NCBI GenBank assembly: GCA_903879915.1
Contig: CAIRNJ010000077.1
Span: forward strand, 1-64,000
Reading direction: 5' to 3'
Length of the DNA: 64,000 nt
Source of the DNA: an uncultured Elusimicrobia bacterium
GTDB taxonomy: Bacteria > Elusimicrobiota > Elusimicrobia > Elusimicrobiales > UBA9959
The translations under genes were made by a program, and so were the position numbers. Under the pieces are notes generated by a model. That model did not search any database, had not been told where the DNA came from, and worked only from the letters and a program-made list of their open reading frames with translations. Shown here in pieces: positions 11,927 through 20,734 of the stretch. Each line of letters begins with the position of its first letter. Position 1 is the stretch's first letter.

Positions 11927-14548
11927 ATGGAAATCGGAAAACTTTTGCGCTCTGCACAATGGCTCGTATCTTTAATAATAATAATCTATGTGATCATGGC
12001 GGGGCGGTCCGTGTTTACGGCGGTCGAGCTGCAGTTGACCGGCGGCCAGTCCGTCACGGAGCGCGTAAAACTTGCCAGGCTGCTTGAATTAGACAACAGC
12101 GTGCGCCGGGCTGAAGAGTCCAGCCGGAGATGCTCGCTGGAGCCTTCTGCCGCTAACAGGGCTGTCTGCTGCGAAGACCTGCAGGCCGCGGATAAGGCGG
12201 CGTCCGCCGCCGATGCTGCCGGCGTTTTCCCCGCCGGAGCTGCCGGTCCCGACATTGACCCGCTGCGCGCCTTCCTCGCTAACAATATCCGCCTCTGCGC
12301 GGCCTCTTCCCCGTCGTTCCCGGCTAAAGAAGAGGCGCAGGCGGAGTTCGCCCGCTTCTATGATATGGCATCCGGGTTGAGGAAAAAACTCTTCGCTCTT
12401 GCCAGCGCCGAGCCGGAGGCAAATAACCTGCGCCCAAAGACCGAGAAAGAAAAAGTTATAAGACTAGTCCTCTCCGGCTCCGCCATACCTGCTTTCATAC
12501 TTCTTCTGCTGTTCTGGGTGGCGTATTACCTGCGGCGCCTTAATAAGGCCGTCGTCAGGTCGCGCGATGAGATGCTGGTGCTGAAAAACGGGCTGGCACA
12601 GTCCCCGCTGGGCGTAATGCTCACGGACACCCTCGGCACGATCGAGTATATTAATCCGGCTTTTTCCGCCCTGTACGGCTATTCTCCGGCCGAGGCGATA
12701 GGTAAGACTCCCAGGATCCTTAAATCCGGAGAGATGTCGCGGCCTTTTTATCACAGTTTATGGAAAGAGCTGCTCGGCGGCCGCCCCTGGACCGGGGAGC
12801 TCCTCAACAGGACAAAGTCCAAAGAGCTGCTTTGGGTAAGGGCCTATATCTCGCCGGTAAGCAACAGCGAAGGCGACGTTACCCATTTCATAGCCCTGAA
12901 CAAAGACGTAACCCTTGAAAAGCAGCTTATGGCCGAGGTTGTGGAAGCTAAACAGGAAGCGGAGCAGGCCAACCAGGCCAAGAGCGATTTCCTGGCCGCG
13001 ATGAGCCACGAGATACGCACCCCCCTTAACGCGATAATCGGCATGTCGGAACTTGTTGGCGAGGCGGCGCTGAACAATGAGCAGGCCCAGTACCTTTCGA
13101 TCATGCGTAATGCCAGCGACACGCTCCTTTCCCTGATAAACGACATTCTGGATATCTCAAAGATCGAGGCCGGCAAGGTCGAGATCGAAACAGCCCCCTT
13201 CAATCTGGAGGAACTTCTGTCCAGGGTCGTGGAGATGATGTCGACGTCCGCGTTCAAGAAGGACGTGGAGATAAACTGCAAGATCGAGGCCGATGTGCCG
13301 GTATTCGTGGAAGGCGACGCCAACCGGCTCCGGCAGGTGCTGATGAACCTTATAGGCAACGCCGTGAAGTTCGTGGAAAAAGGCTGGATCTCCCTGAACG
13401 TAAAAATACAGCAAACGGACGGCGACTCGCTGCTGCTGCTGTTCTCTTTGCGGGATACCGGCATCGGTATCCCGGCCGACAAGCTTGACGCTGTTCTTGA
13501 GAAATTCACGCAGGCTGATTCTTCCACTGCGCGCAAATACGGCGGAACTGGGCTGGGCTTGCCGATCTCGAAGATGCTGATAGAGCTTATGGGCGGCGGG
13601 ATCGGGCTGGGAAGCAAGGTGGGAGTCGGCACGGTTTTCTGCTTTACGGTCAGCCTTGGCATCCAGAAAGACAGGCTGGACGTTTACCTCCCGAAAGCGG
13701 ACATAAAAGAACTGAAGGGGCGGCGGTTCCTGGTGGTTGACGACAACCTGGTGAGCCGGAACATAATACGGGAGATGCTGCAAAACTGGGGTGCCTCCTG
13801 CGAAGGCGCTGCCGACGGCGAGACGGGACTGGCTCAAATTTACGGTGAGCAGCGCAAAGGCGCGCCTTTCCACGGTGTCTTTGTGGATTCCAGTATGCCG
13901 GGCATGGACGGCCGCGAGTTCTGCCGCCGCCTGACGGCGGATACGACCGTGAACCCCAAGCCGGCCCTGGCGCTGGTTTGCTCCGACATCGTGCAGTTCA
14001 AAAAGGAAGATCTCTGGGCGATGGGGGTGAATACGCAGCTGATGAAACCGGTTAAAAAGCAGACCGTGCTTGACGGCGCGCTCGGGATGCTGGCCGCGGG
14101 GAAAACCGCTCTGTCCGCCGCGCCGCGGGCCGCGGCGGGTTATAAGAGGGAAGACCTGCCCGCGCTGGCCGCGCTTGTCGTGGACGACTCGGAGGACAAC
14201 AGGATCCTGATCAGTTCTTTCCTTAAAGGGTCGAAGGTCAGGCTGGAACTGGCCGTAGACGGTTTTGACGCGCTGAAAAAATTCGAAGCCGGCGCCTACG
14301 ATATAATCTTCATGGACATTCAGATGCCGGAAATGGACGGGTTCGAAACCACGGTTAAACTGCGCGGGATGGAAGCCGCGGAAAAACGCGCCCGTACCCG
14401 TGTGGTGGCCCTTACGGCCATGGCCATGCGCGAGGACGTGGGCAGGGCTTTCGAAGCCGGTTGCGATGATTACCTGACCAAGCCCATAAGGAAAGACGCT
14501 TTCTACGCATACCTTGTGGATTTCGCCGCCAACCGGGCGGAAGGTTGA
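11927..14548 (+). CDS. Membrane hybrid histidine kinase (PAS-HisKA-HATPase-REC-REC)
   Basis: An 873-residue sensor kinase. Two membrane helices (about residues 12-30 and 180-205) enclose an extracytoplasmic sensor of about 150 residues with clustered cysteines (RRCSLEP, AVCCEDL, IRLCAAS). A PAS domain follows (about 215-335, IEYINPAFSALYGYSPAEAIG), then HisKA with phospho-acceptor His361 in MSHEIRTPLNAIIG, HATPase (NLIGNAVKF, DTGIGIP, GGTGLGLPIS) and two receiver domains. The first has its Asp in FVDSSMPGMDG and Lys in LMKPV, the second its Asp in FMDIQMPEMDG and Lys in LTKPI; both look competent. It is followed after 96 nt by an HPt gene and then by a receiver-flanked PilB-type ATPase, so the three probably form a phosphorelay operon. 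Confidence 0.93.
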   Translation: MEIGKLLRSAQWLVSLIIIIYVIMAGRSVFTAVELQLTGGQSVTERVKLARLLELDNSVRRAEESSRRCSLEPSAANRAVCCEDLQAADKAASAADAAGVFPAGAAGPDIDPLRAFLANNIRLCAASSPSFPAKEEAQAEFARFYDMASGLRKKLFALASAEPEANNLRPKTEKEKVIRLVLSGSAIPAFILLLLFWVAYYLRRLNKAVVRSRDEMLVLKNGLAQSPLGVMLTDTLGTIEYINPAFSALYGYSPAEAIGKTPRILKSGEMSRPFYHSLWKELLGGRPWTGELLNRTKSKELLWVRAYISPVSNSEGDVTHFIALNKDVTLEKQLMAEVVEAKQEAEQANQAKSDFLAAMSHEIRTPLNAIIGMSELVGEAALNNEQAQYLSIMRNASDTLLSLINDILDISKIEAGKVEIETAPFNLEELLSRVVEMMSTSAFKKDVEINCKIEADVPVFVEGDANRLRQVLMNLIGNAVKFVEKGWISLNVKIQQTDGDSLLLLFSLRDTGIGIPADKLDAVLEKFTQADSSTARKYGGTGLGLPISKMLIELMGGGIGLGSKVGVGTVFCFTVSLGIQKDRLDVYLPKADIKELKGRRFLVVDDNLVSRNIIREMLQNWGASCEGAADGETGLAQIYGEQRKGAPFHGVFVDSSMPGMDGREFCRRLTADTTVNPKPALALVCSDIVQFKKEDLWAMGVNTQLMKPVKKQTVLDGALGMLAAGKTALSAAPRAAAGYKREDLPALAALVVDDSEDNRILISSFLKGSKVRLELAVDGFDALKKFEAGAYDIIFMDIQMPEMDGFETTVKLRGMEAAEKRARTRVVALTAMAMREDVGRAFEAGCDDYLTKPIRKDAFYAYLVDFAANRAEG

Positions 14549-14644
14549 CGGCTGCAATACCCGGTGAGGGTTTTCCTTCGGGCGTTAAATTCGTACGCCG
14601 GTTTTGAACGTGAAAATTACCGTAGTCAGCCCGGGAGAGGTATT

Positions 14645-14944
14645 ATGGCGAAATACAGGGTTTCTGTAGACAAAGATCTGCAGGATATCGTGCCAGGGTA
14701 TCTTGAGACCAGGAGCAGCGAGCTCCCGAAGCTTTTCGCTTTCTGCTCGGCCGGCGATCTGGACTCCTTGGGGAAAGCCGGGCATACGCTTGCCGGCTCC
14801 GGCGGCGGTTATGGCTTTGATCGGCTCTCCGAATTGGGAAAACAGGTTGAACTGCTGTCCCGGGCAGGCGACGCCGCGGGGGTTGCCGGGCGCCTGGCGG
14901 AACTTAAGGACTATCTTGAGAATCTCGAGGTCGTGTATGAGTAG
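14645..14944 (+). CDS. HPt phosphotransfer protein
   Basis: A 99-residue protein that is essentially one HPt four-helix domain. The phospho-accepting His47 lies in KAGHTLAGSGGGYGF, followed by DRLSELGKQVE, the usual helix pattern (compare AHxLKGSxxxxGF). Start chosen at MAKYRVS behind CCCGGGAGAGG; an in-frame upstream start at 14564 has no ribosome site. Its last 8 nt overlap the next gene (GTGTATGAGTAG holds both the next ATG and this stop codon), so translation of the two is coupled. It is expected to carry phosphate between the kinase receivers and those of the downstream ATPase; this is inference. Confidence 0.87.
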   Translation: MAKYRVSVDKDLQDIVPGYLETRSSELPKLFAFCSAGDLDSLGKAGHTLAGSGGGYGFDRLSELGKQVELLSRAGDAAGVAGRLAELKDYLENLEVVYE

Positions 14945-17573
14945 CAAAATACTTTGCGTGGATGACGACAAGGACATACTGGACCTCCTGAGTTTTACGC
15001 TTTCCAGGGCCGGGTTCCAGGTGGCTACGATCTCAAAGCCGAAAGAGGCCGTCGCTTACGCCGCCAGGATAAAGCCCGATTTGATACTGCTGGATGTTAT
15101 GATGCCGGAACTGAGCGGCTACCACGTCTGCGTGGCGCTGCGCGAGCATCCTGAAACCCTGGAAGTACCGGTGATCTTCCTTACCGCCGTAAACCACGAG
15201 CACGCCGACAAGATGAAAGCGCTTTCGCTTGGCGCCGTGGATTTCGTTTCAAAACCTTTTGTGAAAGACCAGCTTATCGCCGTGATCACACACCACCTTG
15301 CCCAAAAACTTAAATGGGCCGCGCCCCCGGCGGCTAAGCCCGGGGCCGGAGATACGGTGTCCGCTGCGGCGCCCCCGGCGGTTAAACCGCGGGCCGGAAG
15401 CACGGGGTCAGTTGTGGCGTTCCGGCAGGAGCTGCTTGTCCCGGGAGGGCCCGGAGAACTGGATCCGGAAGCGGTAAAACAGATGTCCCACACCGATGTT
15501 TACAAAGTGCTCGCGCAGCTTAAATTTTCCCCGTCCGAGTCGGCTAAAATCATAGCCGGGTTCCTGAACCTGCCGTTCATCCCCATAATCAATCCGGACA
15601 ATATAAAACTGGGCGTGCTGCCGGCCAAGTTCGCGCAGGGGAACAATCTTGTCGCCATAGAGGAAGACGAGAAAGGTTTGCTTGTGGTGATGCCCAATCC
15701 CTTTGATTTTGAGCTCGTAGATTCTCTCAAGCGCATGATACAGGAGCCTTTTTCGCTCGCTATTTCCGACCCGGCTTCCATAGCCAACCTCTACAGCTTC
15801 GCGCAGGATTTCGGCGGGGCGGCGGGGGCAAAGACGGGCGACCTCTCCATGGAAGCCGAAGATGTCAGCGATTCGGCCGAAAGAAGGGCGCTGGGCACGC
15901 CGGTCGAAGAAAGTTCTGTCAAGTATATAACCGGCAAAGTGATAGAATCGGCCATCCGGGAGCGGGCCAGCGACATACATATTGAACCCAAGGAACTTTC
16001 TACCATCCTGCGCTTCAGAATAGACGGGGACCTCAGGGAATTCACCAAACTCAATAAGGTTACCGCGGTTAAGGTGCTGACGCGCCTAAAAGTCCTCGGC
16101 GGCCTGGACATAACGGAAAGGCGCCGCCCGCAGGACGGGGCTTTCGTGGCCGCGCTGGGCGAAAGGAAATTCACGCTGCGCCTGGCCACGACAGCCACGA
16201 ATTACGGCGAGAGCATGGTTGTGCGCCTCATTGAACCCTATGCCAAACCAAAAACCCTGGCCGAGCTCGGCATGGATAAAGCCCAGGTCAGGATGATGAA
16301 GCAGCTTTCGGCGAAAAACCAGAGCATGATAATTATAGCCGGCCCCACCGGTTCCGGCAAGACCACGACCGTTTACAGCGTCCTGTCCGGCATGGATTCC
16401 CAGCGGCGCAGCCTTATCTCCGTCGAAGACCCGATAGAGTTCCGTATCCCCAACGCGAACCAGCAGCAGGTGAACGAAAAAGCCGGGGCGACATTTGAAG
16501 CGCTGCTCAAGTCCTCCGTGCGCCAGGACCCGGATATCCTTTTTGTGGGAGAGATCCGCGACAAAGTTTCAGCCCAGACAGCGCTGGATTTCGCAAGCAC
16601 AGGGCACCTGACCATAAGCACCATACATACTTCCAACGCCACCACGGCGGTTTTCCGCCTGGAACGCCTGGGCGTGACGCGGGGCCAGATCGCCTATACG
16701 ATGCTGGCTGTTGTCTCACAGCGCCTTGTCAAACGTCTTTGCCTTAAATGCCGGGTGATGAAACCCGCGGATGAAACGATCCTTCAGGTCTTTTCCAGGC
16801 TGAACTTCCCCGCTCCGCGCCAGACGGGGCACCCCGTGGGCTGCATCGCCTGCAACAATACGGGGTATAAAGGCCGGGAAGCTGTTTATGAAATACTGGT
16901 CCTGACCCCTGAAGTGTCGGAGATGATACGGGTGGGGGACTCAATTCAGGACATCCGTGAATCCCTGCGGCGCAAAAAAGTGACCCTTATAACCGACTCC
17001 GCGCTCAACAAGGTAACCGAGGGGATCACCTCCTTCCATGAGGCCTACGACAAGGTCCTGGCCGAGGACCTGACCGTGCCCGAGGATGAGAACAACCTGC
17101 CGGCCGCGCCTGCGGCCGGGCCTGTGCCTCCCCCTTCCGAGCCCCTCCCGGAGCCCGAACCTGGCGGGGAACGAAAGCCTGCCCCGGAGCCTCTTAAGGC
17201 GGTAAACCCCCAAAAAATACTGGTCGTTGACGACGATCCGGACCTGCTGATCCTGGTGGGACAGATCATCGAGTCAGCCGGCTATAAGGTAACGGCGGTA
17301 AAAGACGGTATAGAGGCTATTGTGCGCCTTAGCGCCGAGAAATTCGACCTTGTGCTTTCCGACATAAAGATGCCGAACCTGGACGGGCTGCGCCTGCTTG
17401 AGATCCTCAAGCAGAAAAACATAAAAGTCGACGTGGTCTTTCTTACCGCCTGCGATACCGACGACCTGGAAGCGCGGGCACTGGCGCTTGGCGCTCTTGA
17501 TTATATTCGAAAGCCGATCAGGAAAGAGATCTTGCTGCTGCGTCTTAAGAACATATTCGCTCAAAAGAAATGA
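14937..17573 (+). CDS. Receiver-PilB/GspE ATPase-receiver fusion
   Basis: An 878-residue hexameric secretion-type ATPase fused to two receiver domains. Residues 1-120 are a receiver with Asp53 in LILLDVMMP and the Lys in SKPF. An Ala/Pro/Gly linker follows with a twice-repeated PAxKPxAG motif, then an MshEN-like domain (about 170-290, MSHTDVYKVLAQLKFSP). The T2SSE domain has Walker A GPTGSGKTT with Lys475, Walker B ILFVGEIRD with Glu539 and a zinc knuckle of Cys602, 605, 636 and 639 (CLKC, CIAC), typical of PilB and GspE and absent from PilT. A Pro-rich linker leads to a second receiver (about 757-878, Asp809 in LVLSDIKMP). The ATPase powers type IV pilus extension or type II secretion. No other pilus assembly gene is adjacent; a pilin-like gene is 20 kb away. 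Confidence 0.92.
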   Translation: MSSKILCVDDDKDILDLLSFTLSRAGFQVATISKPKEAVAYAARIKPDLILLDVMMPELSGYHVCVALREHPETLEVPVIFLTAVNHEHADKMKALSLGAVDFVSKPFVKDQLIAVITHHLAQKLKWAAPPAAKPGAGDTVSAAAPPAVKPRAGSTGSVVAFRQELLVPGGPGELDPEAVKQMSHTDVYKVLAQLKFSPSESAKIIAGFLNLPFIPIINPDNIKLGVLPAKFAQGNNLVAIEEDEKGLLVVMPNPFDFELVDSLKRMIQEPFSLAISDPASIANLYSFAQDFGGAAGAKTGDLSMEAEDVSDSAERRALGTPVEESSVKYITGKVIESAIRERASDIHIEPKELSTILRFRIDGDLREFTKLNKVTAVKVLTRLKVLGGLDITERRRPQDGAFVAALGERKFTLRLATTATNYGESMVVRLIEPYAKPKTLAELGMDKAQVRMMKQLSAKNQSMIIIAGPTGSGKTTTVYSVLSGMDSQRRSLISVEDPIEFRIPNANQQQVNEKAGATFEALLKSSVRQDPDILFVGEIRDKVSAQTALDFASTGHLTISTIHTSNATTAVFRLERLGVTRGQIAYTMLAVVSQRLVKRLCLKCRVMKPADETILQVFSRLNFPAPRQTGHPVGCIACNNTGYKGREAVYEILVLTPEVSEMIRVGDSIQDIRESLRRKKVTLITDSALNKVTEGITSFHEAYDKVLAEDLTVPEDENNLPAAPAAGPVPPPSEPLPEPEPGGERKPAPEPLKAVNPQKILVVDDDPDLLILVGQIIESAGYKVTAVKDGIEAIVRLSAEKFDLVLSDIKMPNLDGLRLLEILKQKNIKVDVVFLTACDTDDLEARALALGALDYIRKPIRKEILLLRLKNIFAQKK

Positions 17574-17625
17574 ACTGCCCCGCAGGCAGGCCCGGCGTTT
17601 CGACGTTCGCCGCCGGTCCGCCGCG

Positions 17626-18000
17626 TCAGGCGGCGGCGAGCAGGGTTTCGGCGTGGCCGGTGAGGGCGCGCAGGCTTTTCTGCATGCAGACCACCGTGGG
17701 CTCGTGGCCCTCGCATTCCTCCGGCGCGTACTGCGCGTACGAAACTATGATCAGCAGGTCGCCCCGCTGCACCAGCCGGGCGGCCGCGCCGTTCACGCCT
17801 ATCACGCCTTTGTCGCCGTACAGCACGTAGGTTGAGAACCGCGCGCCGGTGTTCACGTTATAGATGTCCACCTTCTCGTTCTCCAGTAAATCCGCTTTTG
17901 CGCACAAAGTGCGGTCGATGGTTATGGAGCCGTTATAATTTATGTTCGTGCGGGTAACACCCACCCGGTGGATCTTGGATTTCATCAGCGTGCGTATCAT
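17626..18000 (-). CDS. panD: Aspartate 1-decarboxylase
   Basis: Makes beta-alanine from L-aspartate for pantothenate synthesis. The 124-residue proenzyme has the self-cleavage site YNGSITID; cleavage at Gly-Ser gives the pyruvoyl group. The N-terminus MIRTLMKSKIHRVGVT with Lys and Arg active-site residues and the later GAAARLVQRGDLLIIVSYA are typical. It is the last gene of the pan/coa operon, its ATG overlapping the coaX stop codon by 4 nt. The converging ATPase gene ends 52 nt away. Confidence 0.96.
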   Translation of the reverse strand: MIRTLMKSKIHRVGVTRTNINYNGSITIDRTLCAKADLLENEKVDIYNVNTGARFSTYVLYGDKGVIGVNGAAARLVQRGDLLIIVSYAQYAPEECEGHEPTVVCMQKSLRALTGHAETLLAAA

Positions 18001-18782
18001 TTTTTGCTCCTATCCGCGCCCTTGTTCAACTGCACGGCCGCGGCCATGCCCAGCAGCACCAGGTCCGGGATGATGCGGTCGAACAGCCCGGCGTCCTCGA
18101 ACAGCTTGGAGAAGCCGCCGGTGCCTATTACCAGCGCGTCCTCCGTAAAATAATCGCTCTTTATCTTAGCCGCTATGCCTTTAATGGCCAGCAGGTTGGA
18201 ATAATACAGGCCCGACTGTATGGAGTCCACCGTGGTCTTGCCCACCAGCTCCGGCGGTTTGGTTATTTCCACGCGCGGCAGCTTGGCCGTGCGGGTGGCC
18301 AGCGCTTCCATGGAGATGCGCAACCCGGGCATTATCAGGCCGCCCAGGTATTCCTTCTTTTTTGAAACCGCGCAGAAAGTGGTGGCCGTGCCCAGGTCCA
18401 CTATGATCAGGTCGCGCTCCGGGAACATTGAGGAAGCGGCTATGGAGGTGGCTATGCGGTCCGCGCCCACCTCCAGCGGGTTCTTGTATTTTATGTTCAG
18501 CCCGGTCTTGATGCCGCCCTGCAGCAGGAACGGCTCCAGGCCGAAATATTTCACCGAGGTCTGGTGCAGCGTGTAGCTGAGGTCCGGCACCACCGAGCAG
18601 ACCGCCACCTCTTTTATGTCTTTCGGGTCTATGCCGTTCTCGCGCAGCGCGTTCTTGAAGAACGTGCCGAACTCGTCGGAAGTGGCGTTGCAGGAAGTGC
18701 CCCTGAACTTGGCCACCAGCTTGTCCCCTTTAAAAACGCCTGCGAAGATCTGCGTATTGCCTACGTCCAATGCTAATAACAT
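17997..18782 (-). CDS. coaX: Type III pantothenate kinase
   Basis: Phosphorylates pantothenate to 4'-phosphopantothenate, the first step of CoA synthesis. The 261-residue protein of the acetate kinase/actin fold has LLALDVGNTQIFAGV at the start, NPLEVGADRIATSIAA in the middle (pantothenate-site GADR motif) and DLGTATTFCAV with GGLIMPG for the second phosphate and metal loops. It is unrelated to CoaA and CoaW kinases. Its start overlaps the coaB 3' end by 10 nt and its end overlaps panD by 4 nt. Confidence 0.96.
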   Translation of the reverse strand: MLLALDVGNTQIFAGVFKGDKLVAKFRGTSCNATSDEFGTFFKNALRENGIDPKDIKEVAVCSVVPDLSYTLHQTSVKYFGLEPFLLQGGIKTGLNIKYKNPLEVGADRIATSIAASSMFPERDLIIVDLGTATTFCAVSKKKEYLGGLIMPGLRISMEALATRTAKLPRVEITKPPELVGKTTVDSIQSGLYYSNLLAIKGIAAKIKSDYFTEDALVIGTGGFSKLFEDAGLFDRIIPDLVLLGMAAAVQLNKGADRSKK

Positions 18783-19450
18783 ATTGCCTCCGTTTCTTTT
18801 ATGGCCGAATAAAGCCGCGCGGCCAGCGCTTCCGGGCCGACGCAGTCGAAAAGTTTAATGCCGTCCCTGTACACATGAAAAACATGCGCCTTTTTCATCT
18901 CGGCCAGGTCGTTGTGCACCACTAGGTCGGCCGCGGCCAGCGCGCCTACTTTTTCCAGTACTTGCTCCGGGCCCGCGCCCGACGTGAGCTTGAAGCCTAT
19001 CAGCAAAGGCTCGGGCATGCCGCCGGCGGCCGCGTAGCTTTTTATCCGGTCCAGGATCTTGAAATTCTTTTTCAGCACCAGCTTCAGCACCGGCGCGCCG
19101 GAGTCCAGCTTGGCGTCCACGCCCGGCAGGAACGTTCTGCCGCCGGCCTCTATCAGGGCGGGGGAATAATCGCTGACGGCGGCCAGGTGGACGACCACGT
19201 CGAAAGCCCGCGCGCCTAAAAGTTTTTTCAGCTCCCTGTTCAGGTCCTTGAACGTAGTGAATTCTTTCACGCTCAGGTCTTTCCCGTAGGGCCGCTCCGC
19301 TCCGCGCGCGCAAAGGCAGACCGTAGTGCAGCCCAGCGCGGCCAGCCGCTCCGCCAGGATGCGCCCGGTGCGGCCGGTGCTCGTGTTGGTTATAAAGCGG
19401 GCGGCGTCTATGGGCTCCCGCGTGCCGCCGAAAGTTAGCAGTACGTTCAT
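18773..19450 (-). CDS. coaB: Phosphopantothenate-cysteine ligase, stand-alone
   Basis: Joins cysteine to 4'-phosphopantothenate. In most bacteria this domain is fused behind CoaC as the Dfp protein; here it is a separate 225-residue chain. The nucleotide-binding part shows LLTFGGTREPIDAARFITN and STGRTGRILAERL, followed by HLAAVSDYSP and, near the end, LVVHNDLAEMKKAHVFHV, which match the CoaB signatures. The start codon overlaps the end of coaC by 4 nt, so the pair has simply been split into two coupled genes. Confidence 0.9.
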   Translation of the reverse strand: MNVLLTFGGTREPIDAARFITNTSTGRTGRILAERLAALGCTTVCLCARGAERPYGKDLSVKEFTTFKDLNRELKKLLGARAFDVVVHLAAVSDYSPALIEAGGRTFLPGVDAKLDSGAPVLKLVLKKNFKILDRIKSYAAAGGMPEPLLIGFKLTSGAGPEQVLEKVGALAAADLVVHNDLAEMKKAHVFHVYRDGIKLFDCVGPEALAARLYSAIKETEAICY

Positions 19451-19989
19451 AGGTTCTTTTTTATTTCCTTATAGATGGCCTCGGGCTCCAGCAGGCGCCC
19501 CGCGCCAATGTCCCCGCAGGCCTGGTAGCCGGTGCCGGTGCCCAGCACTTTCACGCCCCAGCCTTTCAATACGCCCACGGAGCGTTTGGTGGCCGGGTGG
19601 GCCCACATGTTCTGGTTCATCGCCGGGGCTATCAGGTAGGGCTTCGCGAAGTCGAAAGCCAGGAATACGGTGGAGATATAATCGTCGCCTATGCCGGCCG
19701 CCAGCTTGTTCATGATATTGGCGGTGGCCGGGCAGATAATGGCGAGGTCCAGCCACTTGGTAAGCGCTATATGTTCCAGCGCCGAGCGGTCCTCGAAAGT
19801 ATCCGTGTACACGGCGTTGTGCGTAAGCCCTTCCAGCGTGGACTTGCCGATGAATTTAAGCGCGTTGGCCGAGCACACGGTTTTAACGTCGCAGCCTTCC
19901 TGCACCAATTTGGAGATAACATTGCAGGCTTTATAGCAGGCTATCGAGCCGGTAAGCTGGAACAAGATGTTTTTTTTAGAGCGGGACAT
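19447..19989 (-). CDS. coaC: Phosphopantothenoylcysteine decarboxylase, stand-alone
   Basis: FMN-dependent decarboxylase giving 4'-phosphopantetheine. The 180-residue flavoprotein begins NILFQLTGSIACYKA (FMN phosphate loop). The catalytic His lies in EHIALTKW, and the substrate clamp PAMNQNMW matches the PxMNxxMW motif. A GTGTGYQACGDIGAGRL segment near the end holds the active-site Cys seen in CoaC/Dfp enzymes. It overlaps panC by 14 nt and coaB by 4 nt. The 180-residue length is that of the CoaC half of Dfp. Confidence 0.94.
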   Translation of the reverse strand: MSRSKKNILFQLTGSIACYKACNVISKLVQEGCDVKTVCSANALKFIGKSTLEGLTHNAVYTDTFEDRSALEHIALTKWLDLAIICPATANIMNKLAAGIGDDYISTVFLAFDFAKPYLIAPAMNQNMWAHPATKRSVGVLKGWGVKVLGTGTGYQACGDIGAGRLLEPEAIYKEIKKNL

Positions 19990-20734
19990 TGTCGATTAAC
20001 CTCACTTTGCCGAGTTTAGCCGCCGCGAACCTGCGGCCCCAGCGGTCTTCAACGTAATCCGGCTCGAAGCCCAGCGCCTCCAGCCGGTTTTTTATTTCAG
20101 CCGGGCGGGCTTTGGAGCGCAGCGCCTTGTTCAGGGCCGGCGCCAGCGCCCGGTGCGCGGGTTCCAGCAGAAGGTTGCGCGAGCTCATGGCCAGCCCGTT
20201 GGCCTCGCGCAGCGTGGGGCAGGGGATTATTTTAGTGCCGATGAAGAACGCCTCCGCCATTCCCTTGATAAGGCGGAACTGCTGAAAATCCTTTTCGCCG
20301 AAATAGGCCCGGTCGGCGCGGACGAGGTTGAGCAGTTTTGTAACCACCGTCAGTACGCCCTCGAAATGACCGGGCCTGTGCGCACCGCACAGCTCCCGGC
20401 TGTCGCTGGTTTCGCTGACCCTGTAAGTGTAGCCGTCGGGGTACATGTCCGGCGCGGAAGGCAGCAGTAGAAAGTCCGTCCCCACCGACTCCAGCATTTT
20501 TATGTCCGCCGAGAGCGTGCGCGGGTAGCGCTGCAGGTCCCGCGGGTCGTTGAACTGCGCGGGGTTCACGAAAACGCTGGCCACGGCCAGGCCGTTCTCG
20601 CGCCGGGCGCGCCGCAGCAGGGAAAGATGCCCCGCGTGCAGCGCCCCCATAGTGGGGACGAAGCCGAGGCTTTTACCCGCGCAGCGCGAGGTACGGAGCT
20701 TCATCCACTTCTTTGTGCCTTTCACTATTTCCAT
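19976..20734 (-). CDS. panC: Pantoate-beta-alanine ligase (pantothenate synthetase)
   Basis: Condenses pantoate with beta-alanine using ATP. The 252-residue chain is somewhat shorter than the usual 270-290. The HIGH-like motif reads GFVPTMGALHAGH, the beta-alanine and ATP site VFVNPAQFNDPRDLQRYPRT, then FGEKDFQQ and the closing loop LREANGLAMSSRN. The start at 20734 (MEIVKGTKKW) gives the normal spacing to VPTMG and has AAAGGAAAG in front. That site and the first 20 codons lie inside the 3' end of panB, a 62-nt overlap. Confidence 0.95.
   Translation of the reverse strand: MEIVKGTKKWMKLRTSRCAGKSLGFVPTMGALHAGHLSLLRRARRENGLAVASVFVNPAQFNDPRDLQRYPRTLSADIKMLESVGTDFLLLPSAPDMYPDGYTYRVSETSDSRELCGAHRPGHFEGVLTVVTKLLNLVRADRAYFGEKDFQQFRLIKGMAEAFFIGTKIIPCPTLREANGLAMSSRNLLLEPAHRALAPALNKALRSKARPAEIKNRLEALGFEPDYVEDRWGRRFAAAKLGKVRLIDNVPL

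Noticed and set aside
14703-14936. Upstream extension of the ATPase fusion to 956 residues
   Set aside because: The extra 78 residues overlap the HPt gene in another frame and have no domain; the ATG at 14937 begins exactly at a normal receiver domain.
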